Position numbers and translations under genes: made by a program
Shown here: positions 9,295 through 17,453 of the stretch, piece by piece
How the letters are laid out: every line of letters begins with the position of its first letter
How positions within the stretch are numbered: position 1 is the first letter of the stretch
The notes under the pieces: model-generated
Database searches by the model: none
What the model was told of the DNA's origin: nothing
Seen by the model: only the letters and a program-made list of their open reading frames with translations
Source: Teichococcus oryzae
GTDB taxonomy: Bacteria; Pseudomonadota; Alphaproteobacteria; Acetobacterales; Acetobacteraceae
Length of the DNA stretch: 64,000 nt
Assembly: GCF_008386565.1 (NCBI RefSeq)
Contig: NZ_VUKA01000014.1
Span: forward strand, 1 to 64,000
Reading direction: 5' to 3'

Positions 9295-9963
9295 ATGCGA
9301 ATTCTCTACCAATTGCCGTTGTCTCCGACCTCGCGGAAGGTGCGCCTCGTGCTGGGCGAGAAGCGCATCCCCTTCGAACTCCGGGCGGAGCGCGTGTGGG
9401 AGCGGAATGAGGAGTTCCTGGCCCTGAATCCGGCCGGCACCGTCCCGGTGCTGGTCGAGGAGAACGGGCTGGTGCTGCCGGACAGCTACGCCATCTGCGA
9501 ATATCTGGACGAGGCCTATCCCGAGGTCCAGCTGCTCGGCCGCACCCTGGGTGAGCGCGCGGAAGTCCGCCGCCTGGTCGCATGGTTCGACGGCAAGTTC
9601 GCCCGCGAGGTCACGGACAACCTGCTTTACGAAAAGCAGATGAAGCGGCTGCTGGGGCGCGGCAACCCGGATGCGGGCGCGATCCGGGCCGGCTACGCCA
9701 ATCTGAAGCCGCATCTGGATTATCTCGGCTGGCTGGCGGAAACGCGCATCTGGCTGGCCGGAAACACCCTGTCCCTGGCCGACCTCGCGGCGGCGGCGCA
9801 TCTTTCGGCGCTCGACTATATCGGCGATATTGACTGGTCGCTGAACGACGCGGCGCGGGACTGGTATGCCCGCATCAAGTCCCGCCCTGCCTTTCGCCCC
9901 CTGCTGGCGGACCGTGTCAGCGGCACCAACCCGCCGCCGCATTACGCCGACCTCGACTTCTGA
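9295..9963 (+). CDS. Glutathione S-transferase family protein, FzlA-like
   Basis: A 222-residue GST-fold protein. The N-terminal thioredoxin-like domain has PLSPTSRKVRLVLGEKRIPFE, NPAGTVPVLVEENG and the glutathione-contacting DSYAICEYLDE. The C-terminal helical domain has WLAGNTLSLADLAAAAHLSALDY. It resembles FzlA, the alphaproteobacterial GST-like protein that binds FtsZ and links constriction to cell wall synthesis. Supporting signs are the WERNEEFLALNPAG block and the conserved-looking tail PPHYADLDF, since the FzlA C-terminal tail is needed for its function. An ordinary detoxifying GST cannot be excluded. It stands alone between gltB and cydD. Confidence 0.7.
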   Translation: MRILYQLPLSPTSRKVRLVLGEKRIPFELRAERVWERNEEFLALNPAGTVPVLVEENGLVLPDSYAICEYLDEAYPEVQLLGRTLGERAEVRRLVAWFDGKFAREVTDNLLYEKQMKRLLGRGNPDAGAIRAGYANLKPHLDYLGWLAETRIWLAGNTLSLADLAAAAHLSALDYIGDIDWSLNDAARDWYARIKSRPAFRPLLADRVSGTNPPPHYADLDF

Positions 9964-10175
9964 GCGCGGGAGGCGGGGCGCGTTGCGCCAGGGATCTCGG
10001 AACACCAGCCCGCCGCATGATGATGGCCGTGGCGTCCATGGCCGGGCGGCATGCCGGGCGCCCCTTGCCTGCCGGGGCTGATCCTCCGGCAGCCATTGGC
10101 GCGAGGGGAGAGCAAAGCGCGGGCCATCCCTGCTCTGCGGTTTCCGTGCGGCGAAATCCCGGCTAGAAGGCGCCC

Positions 10176-11858
10176 ATGTCTCAGCCCCTGCCGGCCGAGG
10201 CAGCCCGGGCGCGCGCCCTGCTTTCCGCCACGGCCCGTCAAGGCCGGGGCCGGATGGCGCGCCCCGTCCTGCTTGGCCTTGCCTCGATTGCCTGCGGTCT
10301 GGCCCAGGCCTGGTTCATGGCGCATCTCCTGGCGACCCTGCTGGGCCATGGCGATTCCGGCTGGGCCGAGATGGGTGCCGCCGCCGCTCTGGCCTTGCTC
10401 GGCATCGCGCTCGGCGTGGCGCAGGAGCATGCCCAGGCCGATGCCGGCGCCGCCGCCCGTGCTGGGCTGCGCCGCCGCGCCTTCGCCCGGCTGCTGGCCC
10501 TCGGCCCCGCCGATCCCCGCCCCGCCGGCGAGCGCGCCGCCCTGGTGGTGGACCGCATCGAGGCGCTGGACGGTTACTTCGCGCGCTGGCTGCCGGCCGC
10601 CATCCTGGCCGCCGCCGGGCCCTTGCTGATCGCCCTGGCGGTCGCGTCGGAGGACCCGCTGAGCGGTGTCATCCTGTTCGCCGCCGGGGCCATGGTGCCG
10701 GTCGGCATGGCCTTGACCGGCATCGGCGCCGCGCTGGCGAGCCGGCGGCAGTTCGACGCGCTGCAGGCGCTGTCCGGCCGCTTTCTCGACCGCATGCGCG
10801 GCCTGCCGCAGATCGTGCTGTTCGGGCGGCAGGAGAGCGAGGCCCAGGCCCTTGGCGCCGCCGCCGATGAGCTGCGGACCCGCACCATGCGGGTGCTGCG
10901 CGTCGCCTTCCTGTCCGGGCTGAGCCTGGAGGTGATCGCCGCGGCGGTGCTGGGCTGCCTGGCTTGGCGGCACGGCCATCTGCTGGTGGGCGGGCATCCG
11001 GACCCGCAGGCGGCGCTGTTCTGCCTGCTGATGGTGCCGGGCTTCTTCGCGCCGCTGCGGGCCTTTTCCGCCGCCTATCACGAGCGCATGTCCGCCCACG
11101 GCGCCGCCGCCGCCCTGGCCCCGCTGCTGGAGGGGGAGGAGGCGGACGAGGCCGGCCTGCTACTCGCCGAGATCCCGCCCAGCGTGGTGGTGACCTTTGA
11201 GCATGTGAGCCTGACTTATGACCCCTCGCGCGGGCCGGCGCTGCGCGACCTCAGCTTCCGCGCCCTGCCGGGCGAGGCGCTGGTGCTGGCCGGCCCTTCC
11301 GGCGCCGGCAAATCCTCCGTGCTGCGGCTGCTGATGGGCTTCAACCGCCCGGATGGCGGGCGCATCGCCTTCAATGGCCGCGACGCCACCAGCCTGCGGC
11401 CCTCCGAGCTGCGGCGGCTTTCCGCCTATGTGGGGCAGAAGGCGCATCTGTTCCGCGACACCATCCGCAACAACATCGCCCTGGCGCGGCCCGACGCCAC
11501 CGAGGCCGAGATCCTCGCCGCCGCCCGCGCCGCCCATGTGACCGATTTCTCCGACAAGCTGCCCGGGGGCCTGGACACGATGGTGGGTGAGGGCGGCTAC
11601 GGCCTGTCGGGCGGACAGGCCCAGCGTGTCGCCATGGCCCGAGCCTTTCTGCGGAACGCCCCCCTGGTGCTGCTGGACGAGCCTACCGCGCATCTCGATC
11701 CCGGCACCGAGGCCGAGTTGCTGGAAAGCCTGCGCCGCCTTTGCGCCGGGCGCACCGCGATCATCGCCACCCATTCCTCCGCCCTGCGCGCCCGCTTCAC
11801 CCGGGTGCTGGAAATGGCGGATGGCCGTGCCAACCCGGCGCGGATGGCCGGCGAATGA
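10176..11858 (+). CDS. cydD: Thiol reductant ABC exporter subunit CydD
   Basis: A 560-residue fused permease-ATPase. The N-terminal half holds six hydrophobic segments, starting with LLGLASIACGLAQAWFMAHLL. The C-terminal half is an ABC ATPase with Walker A GPSGAGKSS, signature LSGGQAQR and Walker B LVLLDEPTAH. CydD pairs with CydC to export cysteine and glutathione to the periplasm, which is needed for assembly of cytochrome bd oxidase. The start at ATG 10176 follows AGAAGG. The stop overlaps the cydC start by four bases (ATGA), so the pair is translationally coupled. No cydAB genes are in the window. Confidence 0.88.
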   Translation: MSQPLPAEAARARALLSATARQGRGRMARPVLLGLASIACGLAQAWFMAHLLATLLGHGDSGWAEMGAAAALALLGIALGVAQEHAQADAGAAARAGLRRRAFARLLALGPADPRPAGERAALVVDRIEALDGYFARWLPAAILAAAGPLLIALAVASEDPLSGVILFAAGAMVPVGMALTGIGAALASRRQFDALQALSGRFLDRMRGLPQIVLFGRQESEAQALGAAADELRTRTMRVLRVAFLSGLSLEVIAAAVLGCLAWRHGHLLVGGHPDPQAALFCLLMVPGFFAPLRAFSAAYHERMSAHGAAAALAPLLEGEEADEAGLLLAEIPPSVVVTFEHVSLTYDPSRGPALRDLSFRALPGEALVLAGPSGAGKSSVLRLLMGFNRPDGGRIAFNGRDATSLRPSELRRLSAYVGQKAHLFRDTIRNNIALARPDATEAEILAAARAAHVTDFSDKLPGGLDTMVGEGGYGLSGGQAQRVAMARAFLRNAPLVLLDEPTAHLDPGTEAELLESLRRLCAGRTAIIATHSSALRARFTRVLEMADGRANPARMAGE

Positions 11859-13519
11859 GCCCGATGCTTCGATTGTTGCTGCGCGTCCTCAGCCTGTGGC
11901 GCTCCCGGCGCGGCTGGCTGTTGGGGGGCGTGGTGATCGCGGCGCTGGCCGCCCTGGCCGGTGTCGCCATGCTGGCGCTGGCCGGCCGTGGCGTGTCCGA
12001 GGGATTGCGGCATTCGGCGCTGACGGCAGGCGCCGTCGGCTCCCTGCTGCTGCTGCGGCCGTTGATCCTTTTGCGGCCGGTGGCCCGCTATCTGGAGCGT
12101 CTGGCCACCCATTCGGCCACCTTCCGGGCCCTGGCGGACACCCGCCTCTGGTTCTTCCGCCGGCTGGCGGAACGGCTGCCGGCCGGGCTCGGCCTGCGCG
12201 GCGCGGGCGACCTGCTGGGCCGCATCGTGACCGACGTCGAGGCGCTGGATGGGCTCTACCTGCGCGCCCTGGTGCCGGGTGCGGCGGCGGTGGCCGTGGT
12301 GCTGGCGGTGGCGGTGCTGCTAGGCGCCGCCGGGCCGGGGCTGGCCGCCGTGGTGGCGCTGCCGCTGGCCGCCGCATTGCTGCTGCCGCCGCTGCTGGCC
12401 CCCGGCGCGGGCCGCGCCGCCGCCCGGGTCGCCGAGGCGCAGGGCCAGTTGCGCGCCGCGGCGGTGGACCCGCTGCTCGGGCTGGAGGACATGCTGGCGG
12501 CCAATGGCGAGGCCCGCGCCACGGAGCGGCTGATGCAGGCCGGTGACCTTCTGGCGCGCAAGCAGAAATCCCTGGCCCGCCGCGCCGCCTGGGGCGGCGC
12601 CAGCGGCCTTGGACTCAGTCAGGCTGCGCTGCTGGGCGCGCTCGGATATGGCCTGGCCGGGGGAGAAGGCGCGGTGGCCGGGTCCGTGCTCGGCCTGTTC
12701 CTGGCCCTGGCCGCGGCGGAGGTGCTGGCGGCGCTGCCGCGCGCCGGAACCGCCCTGGCCAGTGCCAGCGCAGGGGCGCAGCGCTTGTTCGAGGCCGCCG
12801 ACACGCCGCCCCCCGTCGCCGAGCCGGCCGAGCCGGCGCCGCCCCCCGCCAGCCATGCCATCCGCATCGAGGGGCTGCGCTTCGCCTGGGCACCGGACCG
12901 GGCCCCGGTGTTTGACGGGCTGGATCTCGACCTGCCGGAAGGCGGAAGGCTGGCCCTGCTTGGTCCCTCGGGCGCCGGAAAATCCACCCTGGGAAGCCTG
13001 CTGCTCAAGCTGGCAGCCCCGCAGGAGGGTCGGATCACGCTGGGCGGGATGGACATCGCGACCCTGTCCGGTGCCGCTGTCCGCCAGCGCATCGCCTGCC
13101 TGACGCAGGATGCGCGGCTGTTCGACGACAGCATCGCAGCCAATCTGCGCCTGGCCGCTCCCGAGGCGGGGGACGAGGCGCTGTGGCAGGCCCTGGAGCG
13201 CGCCGGCGTGGCCGAGGTGGTGCGGGCGCTGCCCGATGGGCTGAACACACGCTGCGGCGAAGGCGGCGCGCGTTTTTCCGGCGGGCAGGGGCGGCGCATC
13301 GCCCTGGCCCGGGCCTTGCTGTCCCCCGCCCCGGTGCTCATCCTCGACGAGCCGGCCACCGGCCTCGATCCCGTGGCGGAGCGGGCCTTCCTGGAAACGC
13401 TGGAAAGCGCCACACAGGGCCGCAGCGTGATCCTGATCGCCCACAGGCTGCTGGGTGTCGAGCGTCCCACGCGCATCCTCCGCTTGATCGGCGGGCGCGC
13501 CATTCCCGCCATGGGATGA
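11855..13519 (+). CDS. cydC: Thiol reductant ABC exporter subunit CydC
   Basis: A 554-residue partner of CydD with the same layout: an N-terminal membrane domain (RGWLLGGVVIAALAALAGVA and further segments) and a C-terminal ATPase with GPSGAGKST, FSGGQGRR and LILDEPATG. The heterodimer exports reduced thiols across the inner membrane. The open frame extends upstream to 11741, but the start at ATG 11855 overlaps the cydD stop and gives the expected N terminus, MSPMLRLLLRVLSLWRSRRG. The membrane domain is very rich in alanine, glycine and leucine, as is usual at this GC content. Confidence 0.87.
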   Translation: MSPMLRLLLRVLSLWRSRRGWLLGGVVIAALAALAGVAMLALAGRGVSEGLRHSALTAGAVGSLLLLRPLILLRPVARYLERLATHSATFRALADTRLWFFRRLAERLPAGLGLRGAGDLLGRIVTDVEALDGLYLRALVPGAAAVAVVLAVAVLLGAAGPGLAAVVALPLAAALLLPPLLAPGAGRAAARVAEAQGQLRAAAVDPLLGLEDMLAANGEARATERLMQAGDLLARKQKSLARRAAWGGASGLGLSQAALLGALGYGLAGGEGAVAGSVLGLFLALAAAEVLAALPRAGTALASASAGAQRLFEAADTPPPVAEPAEPAPPPASHAIRIEGLRFAWAPDRAPVFDGLDLDLPEGGRLALLGPSGAGKSTLGSLLLKLAAPQEGRITLGGMDIATLSGAAVRQRIACLTQDARLFDDSIAANLRLAAPEAGDEALWQALERAGVAEVVRALPDGLNTRCGEGGARFSGGQGRRIALARALLSPAPVLILDEPATGLDPVAERAFLETLESATQGRSVILIAHRLLGVERPTRILRLIGGRAIPAMG

Positions 13520-13600
13520 TCGCGCCGGATTGATCCCCCGAAGCCTAATCCCGTTGCCTGACCCGCCCATTGTTCGGGAACACGAAACGGGAGGGTGACC

Positions 13601-14392
13601 ATGAGTGACTTCTTTTCCGGCCAGCGCGGCGGCGGCCTTGCCGGCGGCATGTCGGGCGGCGTGAAGATGGCGGCCGTCGCGCTGCTGCTGCACCAGCTGA
13701 TGAAGCATGCGCGGACCCAGCAGGGCACGGCAGGCCCAGCACAGGGCCAGGATCAGGGTGGCATCGGCGATGTGCTCGGCGGGTTGCTGCGCGGCGGGAC
13801 CTCGCCTTCCGATACCACGGGCAGCATGGCAGGGGTCGATCCCCGCACGGGAGGGCAGGCGCCGGCGCAGGGCGGCGGCATTGGCGATGTGCTGGGCGGC
13901 CTGTTGCGCGGCGGCGGCGCCAATCCCGGCATGGGCGCCGGAATGGGCGGTGGCCTGGGTGGTCTTCTCGGCGGCTTGCTTGGCGGCGGCGGCCAGGGAA
14001 GTGGTGGCCTTGGCGGCGGCATGGCAGGCAATGCGGGTCTCGGGGGCCTGCTGGGCGGGCTTGCGGGCATGCTGGGCGGCATGCGCCGGCATGGCTTCGC
14101 GGAGGAGGTGGATTCCTGGGTCGCGCCCGGCGCCAACCGGGACGTCCCCCGGCAGGCGGTGGAGCAGGAATTCGATCCGCAGGAACTGGATGCCGTGGCG
14201 CAGCAGCTTGGCACCGACCGGGACAGCCTGATCGAGGAATTGCGCCGCACCATGCCGGAACTGGTGGACCGGCTGACGCCGCAGGGCCGGGTGCCGGAGC
14301 GCGAGGACGAGCTGGGCCAGGGCGGCGTCGGCGAAATGCTGGGCAGCCTGCTGCGTCCCGTCGGTTCGCCGGGCGGGCCGCCGAAAGCCTGA
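13601..14392 (+). CDS. YidB-family glycine-rich protein with an internal repeat
   Basis: A 263-residue protein. The C-terminal part, FDPQELDAVAQQLGTDRDSL and IEELRRTMPELVDRLTPQG, matches the YidB/DUF937 family, whose role is unknown. The N-terminal 160 residues are low complexity and glycine-rich with almost no charge. A 12-residue unit occurs three times: GGIGDVLGGLLR at 53-64 and 92-103, and GGVGEMLGSLLR at 241-252, so the family-typical tail motif seems to have been copied into the linker. The start is ATG 13601 after GGGAGGG; an in-frame GTG at 13595 would overlap that site. No signal peptide is visible. It is monocistronic. Confidence 0.7.
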   Translation: MSDFFSGQRGGGLAGGMSGGVKMAAVALLLHQLMKHARTQQGTAGPAQGQDQGGIGDVLGGLLRGGTSPSDTTGSMAGVDPRTGGQAPAQGGGIGDVLGGLLRGGGANPGMGAGMGGGLGGLLGGLLGGGGQGSGGLGGGMAGNAGLGGLLGGLAGMLGGMRRHGFAEEVDSWVAPGANRDVPRQAVEQEFDPQELDAVAQQLGTDRDSLIEELRRTMPELVDRLTPQGRVPEREDELGQGGVGEMLGSLLRPVGSPGGPPKA

Positions 14393-14405
14393 AGCTTCAG
14401 CCGAG

Positions 14406-14442
14406 GCGGCCGGCCGGTCCGGGCAATGCCGGTTCCGGCCGC
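14406..14442. terminator. Hairpin between convergent YidB-like and lyase genes
   Basis: GCGGCCGG (14406-14413) pairs perfectly with CCGGCCGC (14435-14442). An inner CCGG/CCGG pair extends the stem across a 2-nt bulge. It fills the 51-bp gap between two convergent stops and has no T run. Confidence 0.5.
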
Positions 14443-14443
14443 G

Positions 14444-15385
14444 TCAGCCGCGGGCCGCCAGCAGCCCGCCCTGCTTGACCCGCCCCGGAAGGGGATGGCC
14501 GACCACCTCCTCGGCCAGCCATGCGGCCTCGATCAGCTTTCCGAGGTCCAGGCCGGTCTCGATGCCGCTTTCGGCGCAAAGCAGGGCGAGATCCTCGGTG
14601 CAGATATTCCCGGCCGCGCCGGCATGCTTGGCGAAGGGGCAGCCGCCAAGGCCGGCAATGGCGGCGTCGAACCGCGCCACCCCAAGCTGCATCCCGGCCC
14701 AGGCATTGGCGATCGCCATGCCGCGCGTGTCGTGCAGATGCAGCGAGATTTCCACATCCGGCCACTTCTCCCGCACCGCGCCCACCACGCGCTGGATCGA
14801 GAGCGGCGTGGCCCAGGCCATGGTGTCGGCCAGCGATACGCAGGGCCGGTTCAGCCCGGCGCCGCCGGCCAGGGAAAGCAGCGCCTCGACCCGGTCCAGC
14901 ACGGCGCCGACCGGCACCTCGCCCTGGAAGTTGCAGCCAAAGGCGGCCATCACGGTGATGCGCGCCAGCGGGATGCGGTGCTCGGCATAGAGCGCCATCA
15001 GCGCGGCGGCGGCGGCGAGGTCCTGTTCCCGGTCGCGGTTCTGGTTGCGGCGGCCGAACACCTCCGACGCGGACACCGAGACGCTGCCTTCCAGCACGAT
15101 GTTCGGCGCCACCAGGGCCCGCAGGAAGCCCTTCGCGTTCAGCCACAGCGCGGTGTAGGCGACGCCCGGATGCGGCGTCAGCCTGGCGCAGACGGCCTCG
15201 GCATCGGCCATGCCGGGCACCCGGCGCGGATCAACAAAGGAAACGGCCTGGATGTGGCGCAGTCCGGTCCCGGCCAGCGCTCCGATCAGGTCCAGCTTGC
15301 GGGCGGTGGGGATCTCGCCCTTCTCGAACTGGAAGCCCTCGCGCGGGCCTTCCTCGCGGATCTCGACGCGGCGGGGCAGGGTCAC
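14444..15385 (-). CDS. Hydroxymethylglutaryl-CoA lyase family protein
   Basis: A 313-residue TIM-barrel lyase of the HMG-CoA lyase family. Family marks are EIREEGPREGFQFE near the N terminus, the metal-binding HLHDTRG, the signature GLGGCPFA with the active-site cysteine, and AGNICTEDL. Such enzymes split a 3-hydroxy-3-methyl acyl-CoA into acetyl-CoA and a keto product. The pairing with a class III CoA-transferase suggests that the true substrate could be a dicarboxyl-CoA such as citramalyl-CoA rather than leucine-derived HMG-CoA. The start is a GTG overlapping the CoA-transferase stop by four bases, so the two are coupled. No leucine-degradation genes are nearby. Confidence 0.82.
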   Translation of the reverse strand: MTLPRRVEIREEGPREGFQFEKGEIPTARKLDLIGALAGTGLRHIQAVSFVDPRRVPGMADAEAVCARLTPHPGVAYTALWLNAKGFLRALVAPNIVLEGSVSVSASEVFGRRNQNRDREQDLAAAAALMALYAEHRIPLARITVMAAFGCNFQGEVPVGAVLDRVEALLSLAGGAGLNRPCVSLADTMAWATPLSIQRVVGAVREKWPDVEISLHLHDTRGMAIANAWAGMQLGVARFDAAIAGLGGCPFAKHAGAAGNICTEDLALLCAESGIETGLDLGKLIEAAWLAEEVVGHPLPGRVKQGGLLAARG

Positions 15386-16593
15386 GCGGGGGCTTCCCCG
15401 GCGGGCAGGGCCAGCACATGGTCGCGCGCCAGAGCGGCCTGCTCCTCGGGCGCGATGCCCAGCTCGGACAGGATGGCGGCGCCGCCCTCGCCGATATGCG
15501 GCGGCTGGTGCCGGAGCCGGACCTCGCTATTGCCGAGATGCACGGGGGTCATGGGAATCGGCGCCAGGAGATGGTCGGTCAGCGCGGTTTCGCCCATGAT
15601 GCCGCTGGCCAGCAGGTGCGGGTCGTTGAACAGGTCCTCGGGATGGGCCACCGGTGCGCAGGGGATGAAGGCATCGCGGCAGCGGCGCAGCACTTCCTCC
15701 ACCGGCCATTCGGCGATCAGGGCCTCCAGCACCGGCATGATACGCTCCCGTGCCGCGACGCGCTGGGCGTTGGTCGCCAGATCGGGATCGGCGCCCAGCT
15801 CCTCCAGCCCGAGATGCTGGCACAGGCGCTGCCAGTGCTGGTCGCTGGTGACGCCAACGAAGACCTGCCCGTCCCTGGCCTGGAACACGTCATAGATCGC
15901 CCAGGTGATGCGCCGCGCGGTCATCGGCGGCACGCGTTCCCCGGCGATGGCGCCGGCGGCCATGTGCTGGCCGACCATGAAGGCGACGCTTTCGAACAGG
16001 GAAGCCTGCACCTTCTGCCCTTCGCCGGTTTGCTCGCGCTGGCGCAGCGCCGCCAGGATGCCGACTACGCCGAACACGCCGCCCATGATGTCCACCACCG
16101 AGGTGCCGGCGCGCATCGGCCGGCCCGGCAATCCGGTCATGTAGGCCAGGCCGCCCTGCATCTGCACCACCTCGTCCAGGGCGGGCAGGGTGTCGTAGGG
16201 GCCGGGAAGGTAGCCTTTCAGGGCGCAATAAACGAGCCGTGGGTTGATGGCCCGCAGCGCCTCGCAGCCCAGGCCGAGCCGCTCCATGGTGCCGGGGGCG
16301 AAGTTCTCCACCAGAACATCGGCGGTCAGCACCAGCTTGCGCAGGATCTCCGCTCCGCGCGGGTCCTTCAGGTTCAGCGCGAGGGAGCGCTTGTTGCGGT
16401 TGTAGGTGGCGAAGAAGCCGGTGCCGAAGCCGCCCAGGCGGCGGGTGCGGTCGCCTTCCGGCGGTTCGATGCGGATCACCTCGGCGCCCAGATCGGCCAG
16501 CACCACCCCGCAGGTCGGGCCCATGACCGTGTGGCCGAAATCCAGAACCCGGAGGCCGGCGAGGGGGAGAGGGCTGGCCGCTTCGCTTGACAT
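15382..16593 (-). CDS. CaiB/BaiF family (class III) CoA-transferase
   Basis: A 403-residue class III CoA-transferase. The N terminus LAGLRVLDFGHTVMGPTCG and LGAEVIRIEPPEGDRTRR are diagnostic, as is the GFFATYNRNKRSLALNL block. The catalytic aspartate is probably the one in GTSVVDIMGG. Family members move CoA between carboxylic acids, usually from succinyl-CoA, to activate a substrate. It is first in a two-gene operon with the lyase, so it would activate the acid that the lyase then cleaves. The ATG at 16593 faces an IclR gene across 57 bp that contain a tandem 20-bp repeat, which suggests IclR control. Confidence 0.85.
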   Translation of the reverse strand: MSSEAASPLPLAGLRVLDFGHTVMGPTCGVVLADLGAEVIRIEPPEGDRTRRLGGFGTGFFATYNRNKRSLALNLKDPRGAEILRKLVLTADVLVENFAPGTMERLGLGCEALRAINPRLVYCALKGYLPGPYDTLPALDEVVQMQGGLAYMTGLPGRPMRAGTSVVDIMGGVFGVVGILAALRQREQTGEGQKVQASLFESVAFMVGQHMAAGAIAGERVPPMTARRITWAIYDVFQARDGQVFVGVTSDQHWQRLCQHLGLEELGADPDLATNAQRVAARERIMPVLEALIAEWPVEEVLRRCRDAFIPCAPVAHPEDLFNDPHLLASGIMGETALTDHLLAPIPMTPVHLGNSEVRLRHQPPHIGEGGAAILSELGIAPEEQAALARDHVLALPAGEAPA

Positions 16594-16600
16594 GGGATTG

Positions 16601-16640
16601 TTCCGTCAGACAGAATTGAGTTCTTTCAAACAGAATGGAG
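16601..16640. repeat. Two tandem 20-bp repeats, candidate IclR operator
   Basis: Bases 16601-16620 and 16621-16640 are two adjacent 20-bp units with 16 of 20 identical positions. The shared core is ACAGAATKGAG. The 20-bp period is close to two helical turns, so a regulator would bind both copies on the same face. The repeats fill the space between the divergent CoA-transferase and iclR-type genes, and the second overlaps the ribosome site of the regulator. The binding role is inferred. Confidence 0.5.
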
Positions 16641-16650
16641 GGCCGGGGCT

Positions 16651-17325
16651 ATGCCGGTCAAGCCGGATGCGCCGGAATCGGGCGTCGGCGCGGTGGACCG
16701 GGCGCTTTCCGTGCTGTTCGCCTTTGAGGCCGGTGAGGAAACGCTGACCCTCGCGGAACTGGCGCGGCGCACCGGCCTCTACAAAAGCACCCTGCTGCGG
16801 CTGATCGCCTCGTTGGAGCGGGTCCGGATGGTGCTGCGCGAGGACGGGGCCGCACGCTGGCGGCTGGGCCCCGCCCTGGTGCTGCTGGGCGCCCGCGCCG
16901 GGCCGGTGCCGGTGCGCGCCCTGGTGCCGCCCGCGCTGCGGCGGCTGGCCGAGGAAACCGGGGAGAATGCCAGCTTCTATGTGCGCCATGGCGAGGCACG
17001 GCTGTGCCTGCTCCGCGAGGAAGGGCGCCATCCGGTGCGCGACAATCTGGTGCCAGGCAGCCTGCTGCCGCTGGATCGCGGCGCCGCGGGCCATGTGCTG
17101 CGCGACAACCGCGATGGCCTCGTGGTGACGCTGGGTGAAAGGGACCCGGAGATGGCGGCACTGGCGGCGCCGGTACGGGGCGCGGATGGCGAGTTGCTCG
17201 GCGCGCTGTGCCTATCCGGCACCGTGACCCGGCTGCGGGACGAAGCGCGCCGCGCGCCGATGGAGGCGGCGCTGCTGCGCGAGGCGGCCGCGCTGAGCGG
17301 GATGCTGGGCAACGGGCGCGGATAG
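16651..17325 (+). CDS. IclR family transcriptional regulator
   Basis: A 224-residue regulator, slightly short for the family. The N-terminal winged helix-turn-helix spans about residues 9-70 (VDRALSVLFAFEAG, LTLAELARRTGLYKSTLLRL, IASLERVRMVLRE). The rest is the ligand-binding domain, with LAEETGENASFYVRHGEARL and a stretch typical of the effector pocket, LDRGAAGHVL. It is divergent from the CoA-transferase/lyase pair and probably controls it and itself through the tandem repeat. GGAGG at 16637-16641 serves the ATG at 16651. The isocitrate-lyase-type gene follows 128 bp later on the same strand and may belong to the same regulon. Confidence 0.85.
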   Translation: MPVKPDAPESGVGAVDRALSVLFAFEAGEETLTLAELARRTGLYKSTLLRLIASLERVRMVLREDGAARWRLGPALVLLGARAGPVPVRALVPPALRRLAEETGENASFYVRHGEARLCLLREEGRHPVRDNLVPGSLLPLDRGAAGHVLRDNRDGLVVTLGERDPEMAALAAPVRGADGELLGALCLSGTVTRLRDEARRAPMEAALLREAAALSGMLGNGRG

Positions 17326-17453
17326 GCCCCGCGCCGCCCTGGCTGTTCCCTTGGCTGTCCCCCTGGCTGCCGCCCGGCATATCGGCTTAGCTGGCCGGAA
17401 CAATGATCGGCGTTGCCGGCGGCCGGCGACGTTTCCGGGAAGGGGAAGCACCG

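Noticed and set aside
3959..9583. A very long open frame (1874 codons) on the minus strand opposite gltD-gltB
   Set aside because: It is a shadow of the GC-rich gltDB codons. The translation is full of Ala, Gly, Arg, His and Gln runs, has no recognisable domain, and the opposite strand encodes two intact, clearly conserved enzymes.
12320..14092. A 590-codon minus-strand frame opposite cydC and the YidB-like gene
   Set aside because: Repetitive Ala/Gln/His/Gly composition produced by antisense reading of GC-rich genes; no domain and it crosses two intact plus-strand genes.
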